Source: Magicicada septendecula (Eukaryota > Arthropoda > Insecta > Hemiptera > Cicadidae). Taken from it: a DNA stretch of 64,000 nucleotides. Location of the stretch: contig CM068373.1 in the NCBI GenBank assembly GCA_034769895.1, forward strand, positions 437,515,080-437,579,079. Reading direction: 5' to 3'. The notes under the pieces are model-generated. The model was not told where the DNA came from and did no database searches. It saw nothing but the letters and a program-made list of their open reading frames with translations. The position numbers were made by a program, and so were the translations under genes. Below, one piece after another: positions 36,073-49,519 of this stretch. Position 1 is the stretch's first letter; the number at the start of each line of letters is the position of its first letter.

Positions 36073-39000
36073 TACTTTTCACCCGCTCATGCACACGCAA
36101 ACACCCCATACCCATAGAGATCTCATTGTCTTTTAAATTGACATTATAATGATAATATTTTGGTTTAACCCTTATTAAAGTTTTATTCAAACCACATTTT
36201 GTTGCTCCGCTGAATTTTGTCCACGTGGTCCCGTCTCCTTACGTAATTGGCTTCATCTCGGATTTTCTTCTTCCTTTTTTATATTCACCACTCTTATCGA
36301 AATTGTTAATTAAAACTCAACTTTCACTTCATTTCAATTAATACTGTATCTTTTACATATTTAGTTGTTGCAGGTGCCCGTAATTTATGTTTCGAAACTT
36401 ATATTTGTGACCGGCCAGCCACGGAGTAATTTTATACTGGGCGGATTTTACTGTGTTGAGTTCTTTGTTTCTGCACACTGGGCAAGAAAGACGGCTTCGT
36501 ACATGCTTTTCAAGCCGTTCACAGTGGCACACCCATGCGCAAATACGCTCCCCTCGTTGCTAACTTTCACATTCCCAGACTCATTAATGACTTTTGTGCA
36601 ACAACAACACATATGTACGGCTTGGCTTGGAACCGTACTGACTGCAATGTGTTAAAAAACTGCCCAGCGTTTATGATTCAAGTGTTGTTCAGCTGCAGTG
36701 GCAATTAAATTTTACAAGTATTTAAGAAAGAAAAAAAAAATAAACCCCAATAGTTTGTCCCGTTACAAAACCCCCTCAATGAGAGGTTTTATGCCAAAGC
36801 ATAAAAACTCTCATTGACACTCTCATACTTTCTAAAGGGATCAGTTGGAATATGTTACCACAACCCCCTGTATTGTTTATATAAAAAAAATGGTTAACTC
36901 ACCCTTGGTCCAGTGGCTGTGACCGCACCTGAATGACCTTACTGGACTTCTCTCTCGAGATCCCAACACCGCAAGGCCAGACAGACGTTTGACACTCCTG
37001 CTCTGACGCGCTAGCCAGCTCAGGACCGCCGCCACAGCATCACCAGACACTGAAACATCAAATTAAAATATCAAATAGTGGCCTTGGATAATACCATATC
37101 CCTAACTGAGCTGTTTCCCCTTAGCTGTGCGCTGGTTTGCGTTAAGAAGCACTGGTTTTTCTTAATTCTTAACACATGCATATATGAACCCTTAAACTAC
37201 CATGATACATTTATAAAATTTCTTTACATCATTCTCTTGTTAACTCTTTTATAAAAATGAAAATTATTGCCCTTATTCCCATCAGAATTAAATAAACATT
37301 TCCCATTACAATATTACAAGTATCTCCCATTACTCAGATTTCATCTAAAATATTTAAACACATTGTTAAAATTCTCTTAAACACATTATCAAAATTTAAT
37401 CAAACAGAATTCATCTATATCTCCCTTCTTCTATAATTCTTAAATATTTCCCATTTATATCTAAAATAATTCAAATTCATTTAACATTTTATAAAAATAT
37501 TATTATTAACAGAAATTCTATTTATCCGGCGCTGTTAATAATAATCATCCCCTTTGTTCTCCTCCACACACCCTATTCCCCCCCTCTGAACTGCTGCGTT
37601 CAGTTGCCTCCACAAGAACTGAGGCGGAAGGAGTAAGCACTTTTTTCTTTTCTCTCACTCCCATCCTTGCTTCAGCGTTACAAATACTTCAGGGTAAGTA
37701 CCCCTACTTTTATCTTACGATATGCCCCTAAGGTCTACCACCCCTACTGAGGTGAAATAGCCTATGCTCAAAATAATCTTAGATTCCCTTATTAAACACC
37801 ATTAAATTTCTAGGTTTGACCAATTTCAAAGGCAACCAACTGTGGTCAGTTTACAATTTCTGCCCACAACTGATTGTCATCCAAAACCACGATCTGGGTT
37901 GGTAAGGCCGAGATCGCCCGAAATGTAGGGAATCTCATTTAAAGCATGTTATACATACATACAATTCATATTTCAATTCCCCCACTAATACATAATAATA
38001 AACTCATAATTAACATTGTGATTATTACATTAAAACAAACAACTCACATTTAACTTTGATCAAAATTTACACACCCTACATCTTTAAATTTGCATATAAA
38101 ATTATAAACATTACATTTTAATTTCAATTGAACTTTTATTAATTAGCCATCAATTATTTATCATTTACTACCATTTAAGTCTTCACAATTTCAAATTTAT
38201 TAATAATATTCATATTACATTATTATTATTATTTCATTTCTTATTACCTTTCTGCTTAACCCTTCACATTTTTATCATTGATTAGTCTGGGTGACTCCTG
38301 TATTCGCTGTGCTTTCAATTGAATAGACATTTATAATCTTACTCCCTTTCTTCCTACTAACAACCACTATTAACAACCAGATTTACATATTATGACACCA
38401 ATCTCTCCATTCTAACCCCCTTCACTAATTCCACTTACCTCAAATTATTCTCCTCTTTGTACTAGGATGCGTGTACCCGAACTCTACCAACTCATTCCCT
38501 TATCGGTTCCTGACCCTTTCAGGTAACTCGTAACCCTCTTTAAATCTATTCCTCCCGCTATGACACCTGTCGCTTATGACTCCCTACACCACTACCCTTA
38601 CTACAAAATATCACCATCAACAAATATATTTACCATTTACTTTACTCAGCTTCTCTACATATAACCACTAACACCTCTGTGTCCCTAAAATATCTAATAC
38701 TCTCTTTGTGTTTTACTGGTATTTCAAAATTCTTATTTCTCTAACTCCCATTAACTTTAATTGACTAACTCAAATGCCTTTATTTTAATAATTATCACTC
38801 AATCTCTATCCCTTTTTAAACACTTTACATTACTGTGATCATTGACAATTGCATTAGAAAATTCATCCCTCACCTACTAATAACAATACATCTCAATATC
38901 CAAATATATTACATGCTTAATCATGTATTATTCATTAGAATCTAAATCTCATAAAATCATTTAACTTCATTATCAAACTTTCTTTTGTACAACGTTAATT

Positions 39001-39415
39001 AAGTAAATAATTTTCAATTATTTAATTCAATCCCTTTAAAATCTCACAATTACTTTCATTACGTATTTAGTCTGTAAGATTTTATAATTATTATTAATTT
39101 ATACTAATTAATTGAAAATTTAATTTAATTGATAATTAATATTATCAATTTCTACTACATATACACATTGTTTACTTAACACATAGTACACCATAATGTA
39201 ATACACAAATACATTTAACATAATGACATCAACACATAAAAGAATATACAGTCCAACTTATTATTTGTTATCATTAACCACAAATCGTTTCATAAGACAA
39301 TCCATTTCAAAACCACACTATTCACATAATTAAATGTTCATACACAATAAAACAATTACCCTCCATCGTCGAATAACAGTCTAATCTTAGGTCTATTCAA
39401 GTCATTTATTATTGA

Positions 39416-40440
39416 CTACATTATATTAGTACTATCAATATAATACTTATTTAATTTTTTATATCTTTCCACAATATCTTTTGAATTGATATGATTATTC
39501 CATATTATTCTCTCATGTACCTGGTCACGCTCGAGTATAGTCCTGTCGCCTTTAGTATATTCTGTTAAAATCAGGTAAGTTATAATATCATCGTTAACAT
39601 CATCTACTGCTATCTCAATTTCACTATAAGGTAAGTACTCATTATTATTACTTCTCTCTCCGTCTAACCTTTCTACGAATTCTTCATAATTTCTCTTTAC
39701 TTTAAATATCTCTATTTCTCTCTTTCTCTCTCTCTCTCAATATATTTCTCACCATAACACCAAGCTACACTCTCTCTCTCAAAATATGCAGGGGACACTA
39801 ACTCATCATTACTGCACCACCTATGAAGTGCACAAAAAAACCAGGGAAATTTATTTGCAGACATATCGTCTTCCAAATACTCGCGTGAAGCCATTTCTTC
39901 ACCCCCTACTACAACATTAAGGGAAAATTTTCCCCCCTGCAATCCCCTTATGACTATACTTTCTTTACACTTTCTCTCTAACTCAACACACTCTAACATC
40001 TCATTATCACTCCCAAAATTCTCATCATCATTTTCTAACACCATATTTCTATTTATATTGTCATAATTATCAACACCACTTACTTTATTATTCAAATTAT
40101 CATTGCTACTCACCTTATTAATTAGCACCTTGTTTTTCGTCATATTGTCACTGCTACTTACCTTCTTATTCCTTATTTGACTTAATCTCTCATCTAACCT
40201 TTTATTCACTTCGTCAAATTGTTTATCAAAATTATCATTTCGTTTTTTGATCTCATTTTTCATTTCATTGAATTTTACGTTAAAATTATTTGGGATTTCT
40301 CTAATTTCACTTTTCTGTTCGTTAAATTTTTCATCAAATTTAGCATTCTGTATATTAAAAAGTGTTTGCATCATTTTCACTATCTCGTTGTCGTCAGTCC
40401 TTTTAGTCGGGACTGGCGTTGAGTGAACACCCTCACTCAT
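39416..40440 (-). pseudogene. Gag-like coiled-coil protein, frameshifted at (CT)6 (copy 8)
   Basis: The ATG is at 40440 with a stop at 39712. Private changes: ENFGSD for ENIGSD and PWFFC for PWVFC. The out-of-frame tail already has the right-type KLNKYY. Confidence 0.5.
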
Positions 40441-40714
40441 GATTTGCGATTCAGTTACACTTGTCTGGCTATCATTTACACTGTCAGTGATGCTGCCATT
40501 TTTGAAAAAAAAATTTTATTTGTATATATTTCTTTCAAAATTTTAGTATATATAACATCAAAAAGATATTCTATTTACCCATACTACACATAGCCTAATC
40601 ATAACATAACATTCTTACTTACGTACCTTATTTATAATTATTTACTTCAAATAACCATTCTGCTCCTCCCAGTAGGCTTGTATTTATATAAAGTCACTGT
40701 TCGGAATCGCCAAT

Positions 40715-41114
40715 TGTTAACAATCTTACAAAGTGTTATTTAATCATTTATCGGTTTGTACATAAACACTTGTTGACGTCTGTATAATTCCGACGCCATT
40801 ATTAAGGTTTGCCAAATATATATAAAATAGTTACTTACCAGGGTTCTTTTCCAGCGAACAGGAAGGCAGAATAGGGTTATTTAGTAAATAAATTAATTAT
40901 TTATTTTCAAAAAAATCTATTACCTTTTATTACCTTCATCACAATCATACATTGAATTCTCCCATTCAAACCCAAAGCCAACATTATCGGTTCATTCCTG
41001 AACCCTCACTCTAACATGATTATTACATTTTTTCTTTTATTAATAAACGTAAATATAACTGAAAATTAGATTATATAATTAATTAACCCACAAACCAGCA
41101 CCTCTATGTTAACA
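40715..41114 (-). repeat. Putative LTR, copy 9 (400 bp)
   Basis: TGTTAACA at both ends. CGTAAAT variant reappears here (also in copy 1) and continues to the right. Private TTATATAATT near 41073. Confidence 0.45.
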
Positions 41115-44100
41115 TACTTTTCACCCGCTCATGCACACGCAAATACCCCATACCCATAGAGATCTCATTTTCTTTTAAATTGACATTATAATGATAATAT
41201 TTTGGTTTAACCCTTATTAAAGTTTTATTCAAACCACATTTTGTTGCTCCGCTGAATTTTGTCCACGTAGTCCCGTCTCCTTACGTAATTGGCTTCATCT
41301 CGGATTTTCTTCTTACTTTTTTATATTCACCACTCTTATCGAAATTGTTAATTAAAACTCAACTTTCACTTCATTTCAATTAATACTGTATCTGTTATAC
41401 TTTTACATATTTAGTTGTTGCAGGTGCACGTAATTTATGTTTCGAAACTTATATTTGTGACCGGCCAGCCACGGAGTAATTTTATACTGGGCGGATTTTA
41501 CTGTGTTGGGTTCTTTGTTTCTGCACACTGGGCAAGAAAGACGGCTTCGTACATGCTTTTCAAGCCGTTCACAGTGGCACACCCATGCGCAAATACGCTC
41601 CCCTCGTTGCTAACTTTCACATTCCCAGACTCATTAATGACTTTTGTGCAACAACAACACCTATGTACGGCTTGGCTTGGAACCGCACTGACTGCAATGT
41701 GTTAAAAAACTGCCCAGCGTTTATGATTCAAGTGTTGTTCAGCTGGAGTGGCAATTACATTTTACAAGTATTTAAGAAAGAAAAAAAAAATAAACCCCAA
41801 TAGTTTGTCCCGTTACAAAAACCCCTCAATGAGAGGTTTTATGCCAAAGCATAAAAACTCTCATTGACACTCTCATACTTTCTAAAGGGATCAGTTGGAA
41901 TATGTTACCACAACCCCCTGTATTGTTTATATAAAAAAAAATGGTTAACTCACCCTTGGTCCAGTGGCTGTGACCGCACCTGAATGACCTTACTGGACTT
42001 CTCTCTCGAGATCCCAACACCGCAAGGCCAGACAGACGTTTGACACTCCTGCTCTGACGCGCTAGCCAGCTCAGGACCGCCGCCACATCATCACCAGACA
42101 CTGAAACATCAAATTAAAATATCAAATAGTGGCCTTGGATAATACCATATCCCTAACTGAGCTGTTTCCCCTTAGCTGTGCGCTGGTTTGCGTTAAGAAG
42201 CACTGGTTTTTCTTATTTCTTAACACATGCATATATGAACACTTAAACTTCCATGATACATTTATAAAATTCCTTTACATCATTCTCTTGTTAACTCTTT
42301 TATAAAAATCAAAATTATTGCCCTGATTCCCATCAGAATTAAATAAACATTTCCCATTACAATATTACAAGTATCTCCCATTACTCAGATTTCATCTAAA
42401 ATATTTAAACACATTGTTAAAATTCTCTTAAACACATTATCAAAATTTAATCAAACACAATTCATCTATATCTCCCTTCTTCTATAATTCTTAAATATTT
42501 CCCATTTATATCTAAAATATTTCAAATTCATTTAACATTTTATAAAAATATTATTATTAACAGAAATTCTATTTATCCGGCGCTGTTAATAATAATCATC
42601 CCCTTTGTTCTCCTCCACACACCCTATTCCCCCCCTCTGAACTGCTGCGTTCAGTTGCCTCCACAAGGACTGAGGCGGAAGGAGTAAGCACTTTTTTCTT
42701 TTCTCTCACTCCCATCCTTGCTTCAGCGTTACAAAAACTTCAGGGTAAGTACCCCTACTTTTATCTTATGATATGCCCCTAAGGTCTACCACCCCTACTG
42801 AGGTGAAATAGCCTATGCTCAAAATAATCTTAGATTCCCTTATTAAACACCATTAAATTTCTAGGTTTGACCAATTTCAAAGGCAACCAACTGTGGTCAG
42901 TTTACAATTTCTGCCCACAACTGATTGTCATCCAAAACCACGATCTGGGTTGGTAAGGCCGAGATCGCCCGAAATGTAGGGAATCTCATTTAAAACATGT
43001 TATACATACATACAATTCATGTTTAAATTCCCCCACTAATACATAATAATAAACTCATAATTAACATTGTGATTATTACATTAAAACAAACAACTCACAT
43101 TTAACTTTGATCAAAATTTACACACCCTACATCTTTAAATTTGCATATAAAATTATAAACATTACATTTTAATTTCAATTGAACTTTTATTAATTAGCCA
43201 TCAATTATTTATCATTTACTACCATTTAATTCTTCACAATTTCAAATTTATTATTAATATTACATTACTTATTATTATTTCATTTCTTATTACCTTTCTA
43301 CTTAACCCTTCACATTTTTATCATTGATTAGTCTGGGTGACTCCTGTATTCGCTATGCTTTCAATTGAATAGACATTTATAATCTTACTCCCTTTCTTCC
43401 TACTAACAACCACTATTAACAACCAGATTTACATATTATGACACCAATCTCTCCATTCTAACCCCCTTCACTAATTCCACTTACCTCAATTTATTCTCCT
43501 CTTTGTACTAGGATGCGTGTACCCGAACTCTACCAACTCATTCCCTTATCGGTTCCTGACCCTTTCAGGTAACTCGTAACCCTCTTTAAATCTATTCCTC
43601 CCGCTATGACACCTGTCGCTTATGACTCCCTACACCACTACCCTTACTACAAAATATCACCATCAACAAATATATTTACCATTTACTTTACTCAGCTTCT
43701 CTACATATAACCACTAACACCACTGTGTCCCTAAAATATCTAATACTCTCTTTGTGTTTTACTGGTATTTCAAAATTCTTATTTCTCTAACTCCCATTAA
43801 CTTTAATTGACTAACTCAAATGCCTTTATTTTAATAATTATCACTCAATCTCTATCCCTTTTTAAACACTTTACATTACTGTGATCATTGACAATTGCAT
43901 TAGAAAATTCATCCCTCACCTACTAATAACAATACATCTCAATATCCAAATATATTACATGCTTAATCATGTATTATTCATTAGAATCTAAATCTCATAA
44001 AATCATTTAACTTCATTATCAAACTTTCTTTTGTACAACGTTAATTAAGTAATTAATTTTCAATTATTTAATTCAATCCCTTTTAAAATCTCACAATTAC

Positions 44101-44462
44101 TTTCATCACGTATTTAGTCTGTAAAATTTTATAATTAATATTAATTTATACTAATTAATTGAAAATTTAATTTAATTGATAATTAATATTATCAATTTCT
44201 ACTACATATACACATTGTTTACTTAACACATAGTACACCATAATGTAATACACAAATACATTTAACATAATGACATCAACACATAAAAGAATATACAGTC
44301 CAACTTATTATTTGTTATCATTAACCACAAATCGTTTCATAAGACAATCCATTTCAAAACCACACTATTCACATAATTAAATGTTCATACACAATAAAAC
44401 AATTACCCTCCATCGTCGAATAACAGTCTAATCTTAGGTCTATACAAGTCATTTATTATTGA

Positions 44463-45490
44463 CTACATTATATTAGTACTATCAATATAATACTTATTTA
44501 ATTTTTTATATTTTTCCACAATATCTTTTGAATTGATATGATTATTCCATATTATTCTCTCATGTACCTGGTCACGCTCGAGTATAGTCCTGTCGCCTTT
44601 AGTATATTCTGTTAAAATCAGGTAAGTTATATTATCATCTTTAACATCATCTACTGCTATCTCAATTTCACTATAAGGTAAGTACTCATTATTATTACTT
44701 CTCTCTCCGTCTAACCTTTCTACGAATTCTTCATAATTCCTCTTTACTTTAAATATCTCTATTTCTCTCTTTCTCTCTCTCTCTCTCTCAATATATTTCT
44801 CACCATAACACCAAGCTACACTCTCTCTCTCAAAATATGCAGGGGACACTAACTCATCATTACTGCACCACCTATGAAGTGCACAAAAAACCCAGGGAAA
44901 TTTATTTGCAGACACATCGTCTTCCAAATACTCGCGTGAAGCCATTTCTTCACCCCCTACTACAACATTAAGGGAAAATTTCCCCCCCTGCAATCCCTTA
45001 TGACTATACTTTCTTTACACTTTCTCTCTAACTCAACACACTCTAACATCTCATTATCACTCCCAATATTCTCATCATCATTTTCTAACACCATATTTCT
45101 ATTTATATTGTCATAATTATCAACACCACTTACTTTATTATTCAAATTATCATTGCTACTCACCTTATTAATTAGCACCTTGTTTTTCGTCATATTGTCA
45201 CTGCTACTTACCTTCTTATTCCTTATTTGACTTAATCTCTCATCTAACCTTTTATTCACTTCGTCAAATTGTTTATCAAAATTATCATTTCGTTTTTTGA
45301 TCTCATTTTTCATTTCATTGAATTTTACGTTAAAATTATTTGGGATTTCTCTAATTTCACTTTTCTGTTCGTTAAATTTTTCATCAAATTTAGCATTCTG
45401 TATATTAAAAAGTGTTTGCATCATTTTCACTATCTCGTTGTCGTCAGTCCTTTTAGTCGGGACTGGCGTTGAGTGAACACTCTCACTCAT
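44463..45490 (-). pseudogene. Gag-like coiled-coil protein, (CT)8 but one C deleted (copy 9)
   Basis: The CT run is the in-frame length. However, one C is missing at about 44994-44997 (ATCCCTTATG for ATCCCCTTATG). The frame from the ATG at 45490 therefore ends after 176 codons at 44960. The remaining C-terminal part is open in its own frame from 44993 to 44463. Right-type residues MSES, DDVSANK and DDVKDDN first appear here. A homopolymer miscall is the main alternative to a real deletion. Confidence 0.5.
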
Positions 45491-45765
45491 GATTTGCGAT
45501 TCAGTTACACTTGTCTGGCTATCATTTACACTGTCAGTGATGCTGCCATTTTTGAAAAAAAAAATTTTATTTGAATATATTTCTTTCAAAATTTTACTAT
45601 ATATAACATCAAAAAGATATTCTATTTACCCATACTACACATAGCCTAATCATAACATAACCTTCTTACTTACGTACCTTATTTATAATTATTTACTTCA
45701 AATAACCATTCTGCTCCTCCCAGTAGGCTTGTATTTATATAAAGTCACTGTTCGGAATCGCCAAT

Positions 45766-46164
45766 TGTTAACAATCTTACAAAGTGTTATTTAATCATTT
45801 ATCGGTTTGTACATAAACACTTGTTGACGTCTGTATAATTCCGACGCCATTATTAAGGTTTGCCAAATATATATAAAATAGTTACTTACCAGGGTTCTTT
45901 TCCAGCGAACAGGAAGGCAGAATAGGGTTATCTAGTAAATAAATTAACTATTTATTTTCAAAAAATCTATTACCTTTTATTACCTTCATCACAATCATAC
46001 ATTGAATTCTCCCATTCAAACCCAAAGCCAACATTATCGGTTCATTCCTGAACCCTCACTCTAACATGATTATTACATTTTTTCTTTTATTAATAAACGT
46101 AAATATAACTGAAAATTAGATTATTTAATTAATTAACCCACAAACCAGCACCTCTATGTTAACA
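45766..46164 (-). repeat. Putative LTR, copy 10 (399 bp)
   Basis: TGTTAACA at both ends. GGGTTATCTAGT replaces GGGTTATTTAGT from here to the right, and the A-tract is shorter. Confidence 0.45.
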
Positions 46165-49100
46165 TACTTTTTACCCGCTCATGCACACGCAAATACCCCA
46201 TACCCATAGAGATCTCATTTTCTTTTAAATTGACATTATAATGATAATATTTTGGTTTAACCCTTATTAAAGTTTTATTCAAACCACATTTTGTTGCTCC
46301 GCTGAATTTTGTCCACGTAGTCCCGTCTCCTTACGCAATTGGCTTCATCTCGGATTTTCTTCTTCCTTTTTTATATTCACCACTCTTATCGAAATTGTTA
46401 ATTAAAACTCAACTTTCACTTCATTTCAATTAATACTGTATCTGTTATACTTTTACATATTTAGTTGTTGCAGGTGCCCGTAATTTATGTTTCGAAACTT
46501 ATATTTGTGACCGGCCAGCCACGGAGTAATTTTATACTGGGCGGATTTTACTGTGTTGAGTTCTTTGTTTCTGCACACTGGGCAAGAAAGACGGCTTCGT
46601 ACATGCTTTTCAAGCCGTTCACAGTGGCACACCCATGCGCAAATACGCTCCCCTCGTTGCTAACTTTCACATTCCCAGACTCATTAATGACTTTTGTGCA
46701 ACAACAACACCTATGTACGGCTTGGCTTGGAACCGCACTGACTGCAATGTGTTAAAAAACTGCCCAGCGTTTATGGTTCAAGTGTTGTTCAGCTGGAGTG
46801 GCAATTACATTTTACAAGTATTTAAGAAAAAAAAAATAAATAAATCCCAATAGTTTGTCCCGTTACAAAACCCCCTCAATGAGAGGTTTTATGCCAAAGC
46901 ATAAAAACTCTCATTGACAAAAAGCTCTCATACTTTCTAAAGGGAACAGTTGGAATATGTTACCACAACCCCCTGTATTGTTTATATAAAAAAAAATGGT
47001 TAACTCACCCTTGGTCCAGTGGCTGTGACCGCACCTGAATGACCTTACTGGACTTCTCTCTCGAGATCCCAACACCGCAAGGCCAGACAGACGTTTGACA
47101 CTCCTGCTCTGACGCGCTAGCCAGCTCAGGACCGCCGCCACATCATCACCAGACACTGAAACATCAAATTAAAATATCAAATAGTGGCCTTGGATAATAC
47201 CATATCCCTAACTGAGCTGTTTCCCCTTAGCTGTGCGCTGGTTTGCGTTAAGAAGCACTGGTTTTTCTTATTTCTTAACACATGCATATATGAACACTTA
47301 AACTTCCATGATACATTTATAAAATTCCTTTACATCATTCTCTTGTTAACTCTTTTATAAAAATCAAAATTATTGCCCTGATTCCCATCAGAATTAAATA
47401 AACATTTCCCATTACAATATTACAAGTATCTCCCATTACTCAGATTTCATCTAAAATATTTAAACACATTGTTAAAATTCTCTTAAACACATTATCAAAA
47501 TTTAATCAAACACAATTCATCTATATCTCCCTTCTTCTATAATTCTTAAATATTTCCCATTTATATCTAAAATATTTCAAATTCATTTAACATTTTATAA
47601 AAATATTATTATTAACAGAAATTCTATTTATCCGGCGCTGTTAATAATAATCATCCCCTTTGTTCTCCTCCACACACCCTATTCCCCCCCTCTGAACTGC
47701 TGCGTTCAGTTGCCTCCACAAGGACTGAGGCGGAAGGAGTAAGCACTTTTTTCTTTTCTCTCACTCCCATCCTTGCTTCAGCGTTACAAAAACTTCAGGG
47801 TAAGTACCCCTACTTTTATATTATGATATGCCCCTAAGGTCTACCACCCCTACTGAGGTGAAATAGCCTATGCTCAAAATAATCTTAGATTCCCTTATTA
47901 AACACCATTAAATTTCTAGGTTTGACCAATTTCAAAGGCAACCAACTGTGGTCAGTTTACAATTTCTGCCCACAACTGATTGTCATCCAAAACCACGATC
48001 TGGGTTGGTAAGGCCGAGATCGCCCGAAATGTAGGGAATCTCATTTAAAACATGTTATACATACATACAATTCATGTTTAAATTCCCCCACTAATACATA
48101 ATAATAAACTCATAATTAACATTGTGATTATTACATTAAAACAAACAACTCACATTTAACTTTGATCAACATTTACACACCCTACATCTTTAAATTTGCA
48201 TATAAAATTATAAACATTACATTTTAATTTCAATTGAACTTTTATTAATTAGCCATCAATTATTTATCATTTACTACCATTTAAGTCTTCACAATTTCAA
48301 ATTTATTAATAATATTCATATTACATTATTATTATTTCATTTCTTATTACCTTTCTACTTAACCCTTCACATTTTTATCATTGATTAGTCTGGGTGACTC
48401 CTGTATTCGCTATGCTTTCAATTGAATAGACATTTATAATCTTACTCCCTTTCTTCCTACTAACAACCACTATTAACAACCAGATTTACATATTATGACA
48501 CCAATCTCTCCATTCTAACCCCCTTCACTAATTCCACTTACCTCAATTTATTCTCCTCTTTGTACTAGGATGCGTGTACCCGAACTCTACCAACTCATTC
48601 CCTTATCGGTTCCTGACCCTTTCAGGTAACTCGTAACCCTCTTTAAATCTATTCCTCCCGCTATGACACCTGTCGCTTATGACTCCCTACACCACTACCA
48701 TTACTACAAAATATCACCATCAACAAATATATTTACCATTTACTTTACTCAGCTTCTCTACATATAACCACTAACACCACTGTGTCCCTAAAATATCTAA
48801 TACTCTCTTTGTGTTTTACTGGTATTTCAAAATTCTTATTTCTCTAACTCCCATTAACTTTAATTGACTAACTCAAATGCCTTTATTTTAATAATTATCA
48901 CTCAATCTCTATCCCTTTTTAAACACTTTACATTACTGTGATAATTGACAATTGCATTAGAAAATTCATCCCTCACCTACTAATAACAATACATCTCAAT
49001 ATCCAAATATATTACATGCTTAATCATGTATTATTCATTAGAATCTAAATCTCATAAAATCATTTAACTTCATTATCAAACTTTCTTTTGTACAACGTTA

Positions 49101-49519
49101 ATTAAGTAATTAATTTTCAATTATTTAATTCAATCCCTTTTAAAATCTCACAATTACTTTCATCACGTATTTAGTCTGTAAAATTTTATAATTAATATTA
49201 ATTTATACTAATTAATTGAAAATTTAATTTAATTGATAATTAATATTATCAATTTCTACTACATATACACATTGTTTACTTAACACATAGTACACCATAA
49301 TGTAATACACAAATACATTTAACATAATGACATCAACACATAAAAGAATATACAGTCCAACTTATTATTTGTTATCATTAACCACAAATCGTTTCATAAG
49401 ACAATCCATTTCAAAACCACACTATTCACATAATTAAATGTTCATACACAATAAAACAATTACCCTCCATCGTCGAATAACAGTCTAATCTTAGGTCTAT
49501 ACAAGTCATTTATTATTGA

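Larger units (their letters stand above)
35672..40714 (-). repeat. Array unit R8 (5043 bp), left/right mosaic
   Basis: Low-coordinate part left-type: CCAAAAT in the LTR, CACGTG box, no 8-bp insertion. From about 36605 it has right-type states: AACAACAC in the island and GTGAGT at the minus-strand donor. Its gag-like gene is again (CT)6 and MSEG, which are left or middle types. This is a recombinant or gene-converted unit. Private GGCAATTAAATT near 36704 puts a stop in the 72-codon plus frame. Confidence 0.9.
40715..45765 (-). repeat. Array unit R9 (5051 bp), first right-type unit
   Basis: First unit with the 8-bp insertion at about 41393-41400 (TCTGTTATACTTTTAC instead of TCTTTTAC), CCACGTAG instead of CCACGTGG, and ACACAATTC instead of ACAGAATTC. 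TAATTCTTC near 43227 is shared only with unit 1. Confidence 0.95.
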
